The notes under the pieces: generated by a model
Seen by the model: only the letters and a program-made list of their open reading frames with translations
Database searches by the model: none
What the model was told of the DNA's origin: nothing
Made by a program: the position numbers and the translations under genes
Part shown: positions 1-10,731 of the stretch, one piece after another
Numbering within the stretch: position 1 is the stretch's first letter
Layout of the letters: each line of letters opens with the position of its first letter
Assembly: GCF_001673365.1 (NCBI RefSeq)
Contig: NZ_LZLS01000094.1
Span: 1 to 33,822, forward strand
Length of the DNA stretch: 33,822 bases
Direction of reading: 5' to 3'
DNA from: Mycobacterium asiaticum
GTDB taxonomy: Bacteria; Actinomycetota; Actinomycetes; Mycobacteriales; Mycobacteriaceae

Positions 1-78
1 CCGCACGGAGCCATCTCGTGGCCATCCCGTGTCGCTTTCGTAGTGCAGTCGTGTCCGCATAGCCCCCACTGCGCCCCA
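1..78. repeat. Left arm of a 78-bp inverted repeat
   Basis: The first 78 bases are the reverse complement of 218-295 with a single mismatch (position 60 against 236). The arms are separated by 139 bp. The outer edge coincides with the window edge, so this arm may continue to the left. No transposase or coding frame goes with it. It could be a duplicated promoter segment, a palindromic mobile remnant or a contig-end artefact. Confidence 0.9.
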
Positions 79-217
79 AAAATCGCCCTTCCGCGCGTCA
101 CGACGCGGCGTTTACCCACCACCGGACTGACGACCAGGCTGTTCGTCGATCCGCACCGGCCGCCCGGGGGAAATAAAAGCGCAGCTCACGGGCACAAACA
201 TGGCCGGGCACGGCAAG

Positions 218-295
218 TGGGGCGCAGTGGGGGCTCTGCGGACACGACTGCACTACGAAAGCGACACGGGATGGCCACGAGATGGCTCCGTGCGG
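218..295. repeat. Right arm of the 78-bp inverted repeat
   Basis: This arm matches the reverse complement of 1-78 with one mismatch. Similarity stops sharply on the inner side at 217/79. The repeated unit includes the paired TGGGG boxes described at 221-235, so the two arms present these boxes on opposite strands. Confidence 0.9.
221..235 (+). promoter_or_regulatory. Candidate MraZ-type boxes (TGGGG-N5-TGGGG)
   Basis: Two TGGGG pentamers are separated by exactly five bases (cgcag), a 10-bp period. Known MraZ operators in E. coli are TGGGN direct repeats with 5-bp spacers. In M. tuberculosis, mraZ is the minus-strand gene beyond this side of the Rv2169c homologue. The left arm carries the same pair on the minus strand (about 61-75), which is the right orientation for an mraZ gene left of the window. 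The assignment is an inference: mraZ itself is not in view, and only two boxes are present instead of the three of E. coli. Confidence 0.4.
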
Positions 296-392
296 CCCGG
301 CGCGCGTGTCGCAAGGCGCTACGTCTGCGATCGTGGCGGGACGAAAAACGGGGCAGCCGGCTGGCTACCCCGTCATCTCGTAAGGCGTTGAC

Positions 393-797
393 TCACTCGT
401 CGAAGCGACGGCGGAACCGATCCTCCATGCGACTGGTGAACGAACCGCCGGAGCCCTTGCCGCGACGCTGCCGTGCCGCACCCGCCGACGAACCGCCGTG
501 ATCCGGCTTGCCCGTCAGGCGCCGCCCGGTGACGGCGTACACGACGCCGCCGAACATCACGACGAATCCGATCACACTGAGGATCGGGAAACTTCCGATC
601 ATGGTGGCCTTGAATGCCACGCCGGAGACCAGCATGCCCAACCCGACGACGAACAACGCCGTGCCTTGCAGGCGCCGCCGTGCAGTCGGCGCACGGAGAC
701 CGCCACCTCGAACGCTCGACGCGAACTTGGGATCCTCGGCATAGAGAGCGCTCTCGATCTGATCGAGCATTCGCTGCTCATGATCGGAGAGTGGCAT
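393..797 (-). CDS. DUF3040 membrane protein (Rv2169c homologue)
   Basis: A 134-residue protein of the actinobacterial DUF3040 family, whose function is unknown. The N-terminal MPLSDHEQRMLDQIE segment is the family signature. Two hydrophobic stretches (roughly residues 45-65 and 68-90) predict a helical hairpin in the membrane. The C-terminal third is rich in Arg, Gly and Ser and probably cytoplasmic. The ATG start is supported by an AAGGAGGG Shine-Dalgarno sequence at 802-809 on the minus strand. The gene is transcribed away from the neighbouring acetyltransferase gene; the two share a 283-bp divergent promoter region. In M. tuberculosis it sits beside the mraZ/mraW division cluster, but that does not fix a function. 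Confidence 0.9.
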   Translation of the reverse strand: MPLSDHEQRMLDQIESALYAEDPKFASSVRGGGLRAPTARRRLQGTALFVVGLGMLVSGVAFKATMIGSFPILSVIGFVVMFGGVVYAVTGRRLTGKPDHGGSSAGAARQRRGKGSGGSFTSRMEDRFRRRFDE

Positions 798-1080
798 TCG
801 TCCCTCCTTGCCGACAAACTGTCACGTAGCCAATCGATAGCACGCGCATGCCCAATTGTTAGAGCAATTAACCCCAATGATACGAGGTCAATCTGCGCCG
901 TACCACTGATTCGCAGGCGATTCTATCGCGGCCGCAACGCCGCGACACGATCGGAGGCGACAGTCGCCCGGTGCAACCCGTCACATCCGCGGCAGCGGTT
1001 AGCCGCCCGTTGATCCGAGAAGGCCGCGTCCGATACTGGAACCGCCCAATAGTCAGAGACGATGAGGAGGACACCGCGAG
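798..1080. promoter_or_regulatory. Divergent intergenic region with small inverted repeats
   Basis: The region separates the DUF3040 gene from the GNAT gene and must hold both promoters. Two short inverted repeats are visible: AATTG-N6-CAATT at 854-869 and GGCGA-CAG-TCGCC at 956-968. Either could be an operator, but no regulator family can be named. No clear -35/-10 pair was found. Confidence 0.3.
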
Positions 1081-1683
1081 TTGGCGATATTCCTCGTCGA
1101 TTTGCCGCCGAAAGAAATGGAGCGCCGCCTCAGCGACGCCCTGAGCGTCTACGTCGACGCTATGCGCTACCCACGGGGCACCGAGAACCAGCGCGCCGCG
1201 ATGTGGCTGGAACACACCCGCCGGCGCGGATGGAAAGCGGTGGCCGCCGTCGAGGTGGCGACCGACGAAGCCTCCCAGTGCCCGCCGTCGACCGAGCTCG
1301 CCGACGCACCGCTGGTCGGCATTGCCTACGGCTATCCGGGAGCACCCGGGCAATGGTGGCAGCAACAAGTCGTCTTGGGGTTGCAGCGCAGCGGGTTTCC
1401 ACCCCCAGCCATCGACAAGCTGATGGCCAGTTACTTCGAGTTGACCGAGTTGCACATCCTTCCGCGCGTCCAGGGCCGCGGCCTCGGCGAGGCGCTGGCC
1501 CGTCGCCTGCTCTCGGACCGTGCCGAAGCAAATGTCCTGCTCTCCACTCCCGAAACCAACGGAGAGGCCAACCGGGCGTGGCGGCTTTATCGCCGGTTGG
1601 GGTTCACCGACGTCATCCGCAGCTACTACTTCGCCGGGGATCCGCGCGCGTTCGCCATCCTGGGCCGCGCCTTGCCGCTCTAA
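1081..1683 (+). CDS. GNAT-family N-acetyltransferase (Rv2170 homologue)
   Basis: A 200-residue GNAT acetyltransferase matching Rv2170. GNAT enzymes move an acetyl group from acetyl-CoA to an amine; the M. tuberculosis protein has been described as a lysine acetyltransferase acting on isocitrate dehydrogenase. The CoA-binding motif A is seen as QGRGLGEAL near residues 131-139, followed by a C-terminal NRAWRLYRRLGF motif typical of motif B. The N-terminal half is less conserved. The TTG start is preferred because AGGAGG lies at 1065-1070 and the reading frame opens with the family N-terminus MAIFLVDLPP. The gene stands alone between divergent and downstream neighbours. Its stop codon lies inside a 12-bp direct repeat. 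Confidence 0.88.
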   Translation: MAIFLVDLPPKEMERRLSDALSVYVDAMRYPRGTENQRAAMWLEHTRRRGWKAVAAVEVATDEASQCPPSTELADAPLVGIAYGYPGAPGQWWQQQVVLGLQRSGFPPPAIDKLMASYFELTELHILPRVQGRGLGEALARRLLSDRAEANVLLSTPETNGEANRAWRLYRRLGFTDVIRSYYFAGDPRAFAILGRALPL

Positions 1684-1706
1684 CGGGACGGGTCTAACGG
1701 GACGGG
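1681..1706. repeat. 12-bp direct repeat over a stop codon
   Basis: TAACGGGACGGG occurs at 1681-1692 and again at 1695-1706 with TC between them. The first copy supplies the TAA stop of the GNAT gene. The pattern looks like a local replication-slippage duplication. A comparable duplication sits at another gene end near 12023. Confidence 0.8.
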
Positions 1707-1745
1707 CACGTCGGCGCGACGGGCCGCGTCTGGCACGATGACCTG

Positions 1746-2468
1746 GTGCGTGCCAGCTCTGCCCCACTACTTACCAGAGGACTCACTGCACGGCGACGCC
1801 GCGCGCTGGCCATCCTGATGCTGTTCATGCTGGTGCCGCTGGCCACCGGATGCCTGCGGGTGCGGGCCTCGATCACGATCTCACCGGAAGACCTGGTGTC
1901 GGGCGAGATCATCGCCGCCGCAAAACCCAAGAACAACAAGGACACCGGGCCGCAGCTGGATACCAATCTGCCGTTCAGTCAGAAGGTCGCCGTCTCCAAC
2001 TACGACAGTGACGGCTACGTCGGGTCCCAGGCGGTGTTCTCCGACCTGACCTTCGCCGAGCTACCTCAGCTTGCGCACATGAATCCCGACGCCGCCGGGG
2101 TGAACCTGTCGCTGCGCCGCAACGGCAACCTGGTGATCCTGGAAGGCCGGGCCGATTTGACCTCGCTAACCGACACCGAGGCCGACGTCGAACTGACCGT
2201 CGCCTTCCCCGGCACCGTCACGTCTACCAACGGCGACCGGATCGAGCCCGAGGTCGTGCAGTGGAAGCTGAAACCTGGCGTGGTGAGCACCATGAGCGCC
2301 CAAGCGCGCTACACCGACCCCAACACCCGGTCGTTCACCGGCGCGGGCATCTGGCTGGGCATCGCGTCGTTCGCGGTCGCCGGGGTTGTGGCGGCACTCG
2401 CCTGGGCCAGCCGGGACCGCTCCCCCCGCTTCACCACCACGCCCACCGATCAGTCGTCCGGGAGCTAA
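1746..2468 (+). CDS. lppM: Lipoprotein LppM
   Basis: A 240-residue LppM homologue (Rv2171), an envelope lipoprotein of pathogenic mycobacteria linked to phagosome manipulation. A hydrophobic signal segment (about residues 20-34) ends in LATGC, with Cys36 the likely acylated residue. The -3 position is Ala rather than Leu/Val, so this is a relaxed lipobox. The conserved extracellular LppM domain follows, with the motif YDSDGYVGSQAVFSDLTFA. A second hydrophobic helix (about residues 199-220) and a short polar tail suggest a C-terminal membrane anchor. GTG at 1746 is the only reasonable start that keeps the whole signal; no good Shine-Dalgarno is seen. The TAA stop overlaps the stop of the convergent Rv2172c homologue. 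Confidence 0.9.
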   Translation: MRASSAPLLTRGLTARRRRALAILMLFMLVPLATGCLRVRASITISPEDLVSGEIIAAAKPKNNKDTGPQLDTNLPFSQKVAVSNYDSDGYVGSQAVFSDLTFAELPQLAHMNPDAAGVNLSLRRNGNLVILEGRADLTSLTDTEADVELTVAFPGTVTSTNGDRIEPEVVQWKLKPGVVSTMSAQARYTDPNTRSFTGAGIWLGIASFAVAGVVAALAWASRDRSPRFTTTPTDQSSGS

Positions 2469-3361
2469 CCGCTCGCAGTCGGCGCCCAGTAGGCGAGCAT
2501 CTCGGCAAAAGTTTCGAAGGCGGGCCCGGAAACTCCGTACGTCGCCTCGAAATGGATGCTCAACGGAAAGCCGAGATCGGCCACACCGTCGATCACCCGC
2601 TGGTACAGCTCGACCAACAGCCGGCGCTTGTGCGCCGGCTCGCTGCCCGCCAGCGTCTTGACGAACTCCTGCTCGTCGGCCACCGCCGCATTACCCGGGT
2701 CCTGGATCAGCCAATTGATCAGGCCGACTTTGGTTTCCATCTTCGGCACGAAACCGAACGACAACAGAATCTCGGGCCGGTGATCGGTTTCTTTGGCGAA
2801 GTCGGCCAGAAAGCCGACAATCGCCTCGGAATACAGCAACTGCGTCATGCCGTAGGTGGCGCCCTGGTTGCACTTGAAGTTGAAGCGGCCTTGTTCGCCC
2901 TCCCGGGTCGGGATCACGATCACGCCGCGGTTGGCCACCGCGTCGCGGTAGATCGACAACGCGTCGGTGGGTGCGACGCCGGAGCCTTCGCCGTCGTTCA
3001 TGGTGCGCGGCACCCCGACGAAAACCACACCCTCCATCCCGGAGTTGGTCAGCGCGGCCAGCCTCTTGTCCAGGGTCGGCTCGTCGAGAAACGCGGTGAC
3101 CTGCGTGCACAAACCGTTGATGCCCGGCAACTCCGGTTTGATGATCGACCAGAAGTCCAGCACGTCCAGCTTGGGCTTCATCGGCACCGGGCGGTCGTCG
3201 TCCTCGGCGATCATGCCCGGGATCATCACGTGCCGGATGCGGCCGTCGAGACCGGACTCTGCCGAGTACCGCACCACTTTCTGCGCGTCTTCTGCTGCCT
3301 TTTCCTGACCCCCGTCGACGTTGGGCGGCACCAGCTCAAGCGCGATGGTGTTGAGCGTCAC
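2465..3361 (-). CDS. Rv2172c-type methylenetetrahydrofolate reductase
   Basis: A 298-residue homologue of Rv2172c, reported as a non-canonical, FAD-independent 5,10-methylenetetrahydrofolate reductase that makes methyl-THF for methionine synthesis. The fold is MTHFR-like; visible conserved segments include TLNTIALELVPPN at the N-terminus and a C-terminal PLSIHFEATYGVSG. The frame continues further upstream, but GTG at 3361 is chosen because GAGGAA lies six bases before it and because the length then fits the family (about 300 residues). Its TAG stop shares bases with the lppM stop (CTAA at 2465-2468). It is transcribed divergently from idsA2 across about 113 bp. The chemistry is taken from the family; the substrate site was not read from the sequence. 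Confidence 0.85.
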   Translation of the reverse strand: MTLNTIALELVPPNVDGGQEKAAEDAQKVVRYSAESGLDGRIRHVMIPGMIAEDDDRPVPMKPKLDVLDFWSIIKPELPGINGLCTQVTAFLDEPTLDKRLAALTNSGMEGVVFVGVPRTMNDGEGSGVAPTDALSIYRDAVANRGVIVIPTREGEQGRFNFKCNQGATYGMTQLLYSEAIVGFLADFAKETDHRPEILLSFGFVPKMETKVGLINWLIQDPGNAAVADEQEFVKTLAGSEPAHKRRLLVELYQRVIDGVADLGFPLSIHFEATYGVSGPAFETFAEMLAYWAPTASG

Positions 3362-3387
3362 TCGGTTCCTCTTCCATAGATTGATGA

Positions 3388-4605
<1,218 letters not shown>

Positions 4606-4608
4606 GCC

Positions 4609-6138
4609 ATGACCACACCGGTAGCCGACACCACAACCAAAGAATCTGTCGGACAACGTCTTTCCCGACTACGTGCGTTCGCTACAAGCCCGGCCGGCGG
4701 CCCCGCCCGACTGGGTTTCGTGGGCGCGGTGCTGATTACCGCGGGCGGCCTCGGGGCCGGTAGCACGCGCCAGCACGACCCGTTGCTCGAGTCGACACAC
4801 TTGTCCTGGCTGCGCTTCGGCCACGGCCTGGTCCTGGGTTCGATACTGCTGTGGCTGGGCGTGGGCCTGATGCTGATCGCCTGGCTGCAATTGGGGCGGC
4901 GTTGCCTGGCCGGTGAATCCAGCGAGTTCACCATGCGGGCCACCACCGCGTTCTGGCTGGCGCCGCTGCTGCTGTCCGTGCCGGTGTTCAGCCGCGACAC
5001 CTACTCGTATCTGGCTCAGGGCGCACTGTTGCGCGACGGGTTGGATCCGTACGCGGTTGGCCCGGTGGGCAATCCGAACCCACTGCTGGACGACGTGAGT
5101 CCGATCTGGACGATCACCACCGCGCCCTACGGTCCGGCGTTCATATTGGTTGCCAAGCTGGTGACAATGCTCGTCGGCAACAACGTGGTCGCCGGCACCA
5201 TGCTGCTGCGCCTGTGCATGCTGCCCGGGCTGGCGCTGCTGATCTGGGCCGCGCCGCGGCTGGCGCATCACCTGGGCACCGACGGCGCCAAGGCATTGTG
5301 GATCTGCGTTCTCAACCCGTTGGTGCTTATCCATTTGATGGGCGGGGTGCACAACGAGATGCTGATGGTCGGCCTGATGACGGCCGGTATCGCGCTGACC
5401 CTGCAACGTCACCACGTCGCGGGGATCACGGTGCTCACCATCGCGATCGCGGTCAAGGCCACCGCCGGCCTCGCGCTGCCATTCCTGTTCTGGGTATGGA
5501 TGCGCCATCTGCGCGAAGACAGAGGCTGGCGGACCGTGCGCGCGTTCCTGGTCGCCGCGCTGGCGTCGCTGGTCATCTGTGTGGCGGTGTTCGCGGTACT
5601 GTCGCTGGTCGCCGGGGTCGGGCTGGGCTGGCTGACCGCATTGGCGGGTTCGGTCAAGATCATCAACTGGCTGACCGTGCCCACGGCCGCAGCGAATCTG
5701 ATTCACGCGCTGACCAGCAGCTTCTTCGGCGTGCAGTTCTACACAGTGCTGCGGATCACCAGGCTGATCGGCATCCTGGTCATCCTGGTGTCGCTGCCGC
5801 TGCTCTGGTGGCGCTTCCGTCGCGACGACCGGGCCGCGCTGACCGGCATCGTCGCGGCGATGCTGATCGTGGTGCTGTTCGTGCCCGCCGCGCTGCCTTG
5901 GTACTACTCCTGGCCGCTGGCGGTGCTGGCCCCGCTGGCCCAGTCACGCCGCGCGATGGCCGCCATTGCCGGGTTCTCCACCTGGATCATGGTGATCTTC
6001 AAACCCGATGGATCGCACGGGATGTACTCCTGGCTTCACGTGGGGCTGGCAACCGCCTTCGCGGCGGTGGCCTGGTATTCGCTGCGGCGCGAACCTGTCG
6101 CTGATACGACCGCTGATCAGCCCGCTAATAAGCCATAG
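4609..6138 (+). CDS. mptA: Alpha-(1->6)-mannosyltransferase MptA
   Basis: A 509-residue polytopic protein matching MptA (Rv2174), the GT-C enzyme that extends the alpha-1,6-mannan core of lipomannan and lipoarabinomannan from polyprenyl-phosphate-mannose on the outer face of the membrane. About a dozen hydrophobic helices run along the chain. The first large extracytoplasmic loop has the GT-C acidic motif SRDTYSYLAQG followed by DGLDPY. Later conserved parts are LMGGVHNEMLM and a PWYYSWPLAVLAPLA segment. The ATG start directly follows idsA2. The 3' end overlaps the convergent Rv2175c homologue by 14 bp. Other mannan enzymes in this window (mptC, pimB') act on the same lipoglycans. Confidence 0.93.
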   Translation: MTTPVADTTTKESVGQRLSRLRAFATSPAGGPARLGFVGAVLITAGGLGAGSTRQHDPLLESTHLSWLRFGHGLVLGSILLWLGVGLMLIAWLQLGRRCLAGESSEFTMRATTAFWLAPLLLSVPVFSRDTYSYLAQGALLRDGLDPYAVGPVGNPNPLLDDVSPIWTITTAPYGPAFILVAKLVTMLVGNNVVAGTMLLRLCMLPGLALLIWAAPRLAHHLGTDGAKALWICVLNPLVLIHLMGGVHNEMLMVGLMTAGIALTLQRHHVAGITVLTIAIAVKATAGLALPFLFWVWMRHLREDRGWRTVRAFLVAALASLVICVAVFAVLSLVAGVGLGWLTALAGSVKIINWLTVPTAAANLIHALTSSFFGVQFYTVLRITRLIGILVILVSLPLLWWRFRRDDRAALTGIVAAMLIVVLFVPAALPWYYSWPLAVLAPLAQSRRAMAAIAGFSTWIMVIFKPDGSHGMYSWLHVGLATAFAAVAWYSLRREPVADTTADQPANKP

Positions 6139-6529
6139 CTTGGGCGCGACGTACCACCTCACGGGCCTGATGCGCGTGCAGCGCGTCGACCGGGCGGGCG
6201 TTAGCCAAAGCGTCGCGCGAACCGTCCCGGGTCACCGTCAACGACGGGTCCCGGGTGAACAGCCAGCGCACGATCTCGGTCTCGTGGTAGCCGCCGTCGT
6301 GCAGGATCGTCAACAAACCCGGCAGGCTCTTGACCACTTGGCCGGTATTGGTGAAGAACATTTGGGGCACCACCACCCCGCCGGCGCGGCGCACCGCAAC
6401 CAGGTGGCCTTCGCGTAGCTGTTGTTGCACCTTGCTCACGGGTATGCCGAGCAGTTCAGCGACCCGAGGCAGGTCATAGGTTGGCTCGTCGGGTTCTAGA
6501 ACATCGTCGCCGGCCGGAATGCTGCCCAC
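6125..6529 (-). CDS. Winged-helix DNA-binding protein, PknL substrate (Rv2175c homologue)
   Basis: A 134-residue homologue of Rv2175c, a small DNA-binding protein with a winged helix-turn-helix, phosphorylated by the adjacent kinase PknL in M. tuberculosis. The helix-turn-helix lies near residues 18-46 (YDLPRVAELLGIPVSKVQQ). The C-terminus AHQAREVVRRAQAMAY is the family tail. The GTG start at 6529 is the first possible one: an in-frame TAG stands at 6539-6541. The M. tuberculosis protein is longer at this end (146 residues), and its reported phospho-acceptor Thr9 falls in the part that is missing here. No Shine-Dalgarno is seen. The gene is divergent from pknL, about 79 bp away, so both may share a control region. 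Confidence 0.9.
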   Translation of the reverse strand: MGSIPAGDDVLEPDEPTYDLPRVAELLGIPVSKVQQQLREGHLVAVRRAGGVVVPQMFFTNTGQVVKSLPGLLTILHDGGYHETEIVRWLFTRDPSLTVTRDGSRDALANARPVDALHAHQAREVVRRAQAMAY

Positions 6530-6608
6530 CGGGTCAGTCTAGAACTTGGCAGGCGCTCTTAGTGCACGTTCTGCTGCCGTATTGCGTTGTCCACCTACGA
6601 TTGCCTCC

Positions 6609-7808
6609 GTGGTTGAAGCAGACCCGTTGGCGGGCGCCGTGCTGGACGGCCGCTATCTGGTGCAGGCCAAGATTGCCAGCGGCGGCACGTCCACGGTCTA
6701 CCGCGGGGTGGACACCCGCCTCGATCGACCGGTGGCGCTGAAGGTGATGGACTCTCGTTATGCCGATGACCAGCAGTTTCTGACCAGATTTCAGCTCGAG
6801 GCGCGCACCGTCGCCCGGTTGAAGCACGAAGGGTTGGTCGCGGTCTACGACCAGGGCCGCGATGGCCGGTATCCGTTTCTGGTGATGGAACTGATCGAGG
6901 GCGGGACGCTGCGTGAGCTGCTCGCCGAGCGGGGGCCGATGCCGCCGCATGCCGTGGCCGCGGTGCTGCGGCCGGTGTTGGGCGGGTTGTCCGCCGCGCA
7001 CCGAGCCGGCCTGGTGCACCGCGACATCAAGCCCGAGAACGTGCTGATTTCTGACGACGGCGAGGTCAAGATCGCCGATTTCGGGTTGGTCCGGGCCGTC
7101 GCGGCCGCCGGAATCACCTCGGCCAGCGTCATCCTGGGCACCGCGGCCTACCTGTCGCCCGAGCAAGTGCGCGACGGCAATGCCGGTCCGCGCAGTGACG
7201 TCTACTCGGCGGGAATCCTCACCTACGAGTTGCTGACCGGCCTCGCCCCGTTCACCGGCGACACCGCGCTGTCAATCGCCTACCAGCGTCTAGATGCCGA
7301 TGTACCACCGCCCAGCGCCGTAATCGACGGCGTGCCAACCCAATTCGATGACTTCGTGGCGTGCGCAACAGCCCGCGACCCGGGGCAACGCTACGCTGAC
7401 GCCATCGAGATGGCCGCTGACGTGGAGGCGATCGTAGAGGAACTGGGGTTGCCCGACTTCCGGGTGCCGGCGCCGCGAAACTCGGCTCAGCACCGGGCGC
7501 TTCAACAAAGCCGAATGACGCAGCGTCCACCAGAGGCGCCGGTTCGTCACCCCACCCGGGCGCTGGCCCGCGAGCCTGATTCCAAGCCGGTCGCGCCGGA
7601 TCCCGGCGACTTCGACAACGCCTTCGACGCTGAGGACGCCGCGCCCGAACCAGACCAGTTCGCCGGTATTCCGCTCGACGAGTTCGCCTGGGAACGGCAG
7701 CGCAGCCGGCGGATGGTGCTGATCTGGGTCGCCGTCGTGCTGACGCTCACCGGACTGGTCGCTACCGCAGGATGGACGATCGGCGTCCACTTGAGCGGCT
7801 TGCTCTAA
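6609..7808 (+). CDS. pknL: Serine/threonine protein kinase PknL
   Basis: A 399-residue Hanks-type receptor kinase, the same length as M. tuberculosis PknL (Rv2176). The kinase domain covers about residues 16-275: glycine-rich loop ASGGTSTV (23-30), ATP-binding Lys45 in VALKVMD, catalytic Asp139 in HRDIKPEN, metal-binding Asp157 in DFG, then GTAAYLSPEQ. A Pro/acidic juxtamembrane linker leads to a single membrane helix (about 370-392) and a very short outside tail with no sensor domain. In the activation loop Thr170 matches reported M. tuberculosis Thr173, but the position of Thr175 is Ala172. GTG at 6609 is chosen to match the family N-terminus VEADPL; a TTG 63 bases upstream is unlikely. The 3' end faces aroG with a 15-bp gap. 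Confidence 0.93.
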   Translation: MVEADPLAGAVLDGRYLVQAKIASGGTSTVYRGVDTRLDRPVALKVMDSRYADDQQFLTRFQLEARTVARLKHEGLVAVYDQGRDGRYPFLVMELIEGGTLRELLAERGPMPPHAVAAVLRPVLGGLSAAHRAGLVHRDIKPENVLISDDGEVKIADFGLVRAVAAAGITSASVILGTAAYLSPEQVRDGNAGPRSDVYSAGILTYELLTGLAPFTGDTALSIAYQRLDADVPPPSAVIDGVPTQFDDFVACATARDPGQRYADAIEMAADVEAIVEELGLPDFRVPAPRNSAQHRALQQSRMTQRPPEAPVRHPTRALAREPDSKPVAPDPGDFDNAFDAEDAAPEPDQFAGIPLDEFAWERQRSRRMVLIWVAVVLTLTGLVATAGWTIGVHLSGLL

Positions 7809-7823
7809 CGGGCGCCCGCGCGC

Positions 7824-9739
<1,916 letters not shown>

Positions 9740-9748
9740 CGCCGCAGC

Positions 9749-10639
9749 TTAGTGCGGCTCGCCCTGAGGAAGTGACCCGCTGATCAGGATGGGCCCGGTG
9801 CCCTCCGGTGGCGGCGCGGCGTGCACGTCGAGATCGAGCTGCGCGTCCACGACGCGTTCGTCGGGCAGCCGCGGGATCCCGGCTATCGTGCCCTGCAGCC
9901 ACAGCTTGGCCCGCACCACCGGACGCCGCCACCTGCGCTCGCGCGCCAGTGCGCGGCGCATCTTGGCCGGCCTCGTCGTGTAGCGCCAGCGCGCCCACGG
10001 CGCGTGCGGACGGGACAATCGGATCGCGCCGATGATCAGCAGCACCACGATGAACATGCCGAGCAGACCGGTCCACACCTTGCCCTTGAGCAGCACGATC
10101 ACCGCCAGTGGCAGCGTCAGCACCAACCCGCCGACCAGCGTGCTTTGCAGCACCACCCACCCGCCGTCGTGCCGGATCGGCAGGATGAACATCAGCGGAT
10201 GCAGGCCCAGCATCAACAGACCGGCAACGGCCACCGCGGCAAAGACCGCGTCGACAGAGCTGCGGCCGTCTTCTTCCCAATAGACATCGGACAAGTGCAG
10301 GATCAGGGCGTATTCGTCGAGCACCAATGCCGCGCCGATCCCGAAAAGTACCGCGGCCAAGGTGAGCTGGGGCTGTTGCCCGTTAACCGCCAGGGTCACC
10401 AGGGTCAACCCGGACAGCATCACCAGCACCACCCCGAACGTCACGTGGTGGATGTGCACGGTCCCGACGTGCACGTTGCGGGGCTGCCACCAGCGTGCCG
10501 GTCGGCCGCGGTCGCCGCGATGACGGATGAAACGCACGCAAGACCGTGTGACGAAGAAAGTCAGGATGAAGGCCACCAGACAACACAACAGCGGCAGCCG
10601 GCCGTGGTCGATGATGTCGTGCTGCAGCCAATGGTGCAC
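9749..10639 (-). CDS. Polytopic membrane protein (Rv2180c homologue)
   Basis: A 296-residue integral membrane protein, nearly the same length as Rv2180c; function unknown. Five or six hydrophobic helices are seen in the first 195 residues, with His-rich loop HVGTVHIHHVTFG between the first two and the acidic segment LDEYALILHLSDVYWEEDG after the third. The last third is basic and then proline-rich, probably cytoplasmic. The open frame continues upstream as far as 10948, but GTG at 10639 (VHHWLQHDII) is preferred because it fits the family length and stops short of the divergent mptC start. The gene heads an operon with RNase AS and aroG. It lies divergent to a mannosyltransferase gene, which gives no firm clue to its role. 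Confidence 0.82.
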   Translation of the reverse strand: MHHWLQHDIIDHGRLPLLCCLVAFILTFFVTRSCVRFIRHRGDRGRPARWWQPRNVHVGTVHIHHVTFGVVLVMLSGLTLVTLAVNGQQPQLTLAAVLFGIGAALVLDEYALILHLSDVYWEEDGRSSVDAVFAAVAVAGLLMLGLHPLMFILPIRHDGGWVVLQSTLVGGLVLTLPLAVIVLLKGKVWTGLLGMFIVVLLIIGAIRLSRPHAPWARWRYTTRPAKMRRALARERRWRRPVVRAKLWLQGTIAGIPRLPDERVVDAQLDLDVHAAPPPEGTGPILISGSLPQGEPH

Positions 10640-10731
10640 CCCAAAAAAGCTACGCCCGCGGACGCGCCGGGCGCCGGAAGCCGCGCTGTCCGGCCAAAAC
10701 ACCGCGCGATAACGATTAGTCTGTTTCTGAC

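Larger units (their letters stand above)
1..392. other. Intergenic region without a convincing gene
   Basis: This stretch holds the inverted repeat and the candidate MraZ boxes. The open frames that cross it have no recognisable domain. Their codon pattern is explained by high G+C and by the repeat. In H37Rv the corresponding interval between mraZ and Rv2169c contains an IS6110 copy; no insertion sequence is visible here. Confidence 0.6.

Noticed and set aside
1..295. Insertion sequence or MITE bounded by the inverted repeat
   Set aside because: No transposase, no target duplication visible, arms too long and spacer too short for a usual element; kept only as a repeat.
43..501. Open frame across the inverted repeat
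   Set aside because: It crosses both repeat arms and the DUF3040 3' end, has no ribosome binding site and no domain.
2261..3379. Long plus-strand open frame opposite the Rv2172c homologue
   Set aside because: It is antisense to a well-supported gene, has no recognisable domain and is His/Gln/Arg-rich as expected for a shadow of GC-rich coding sequence.
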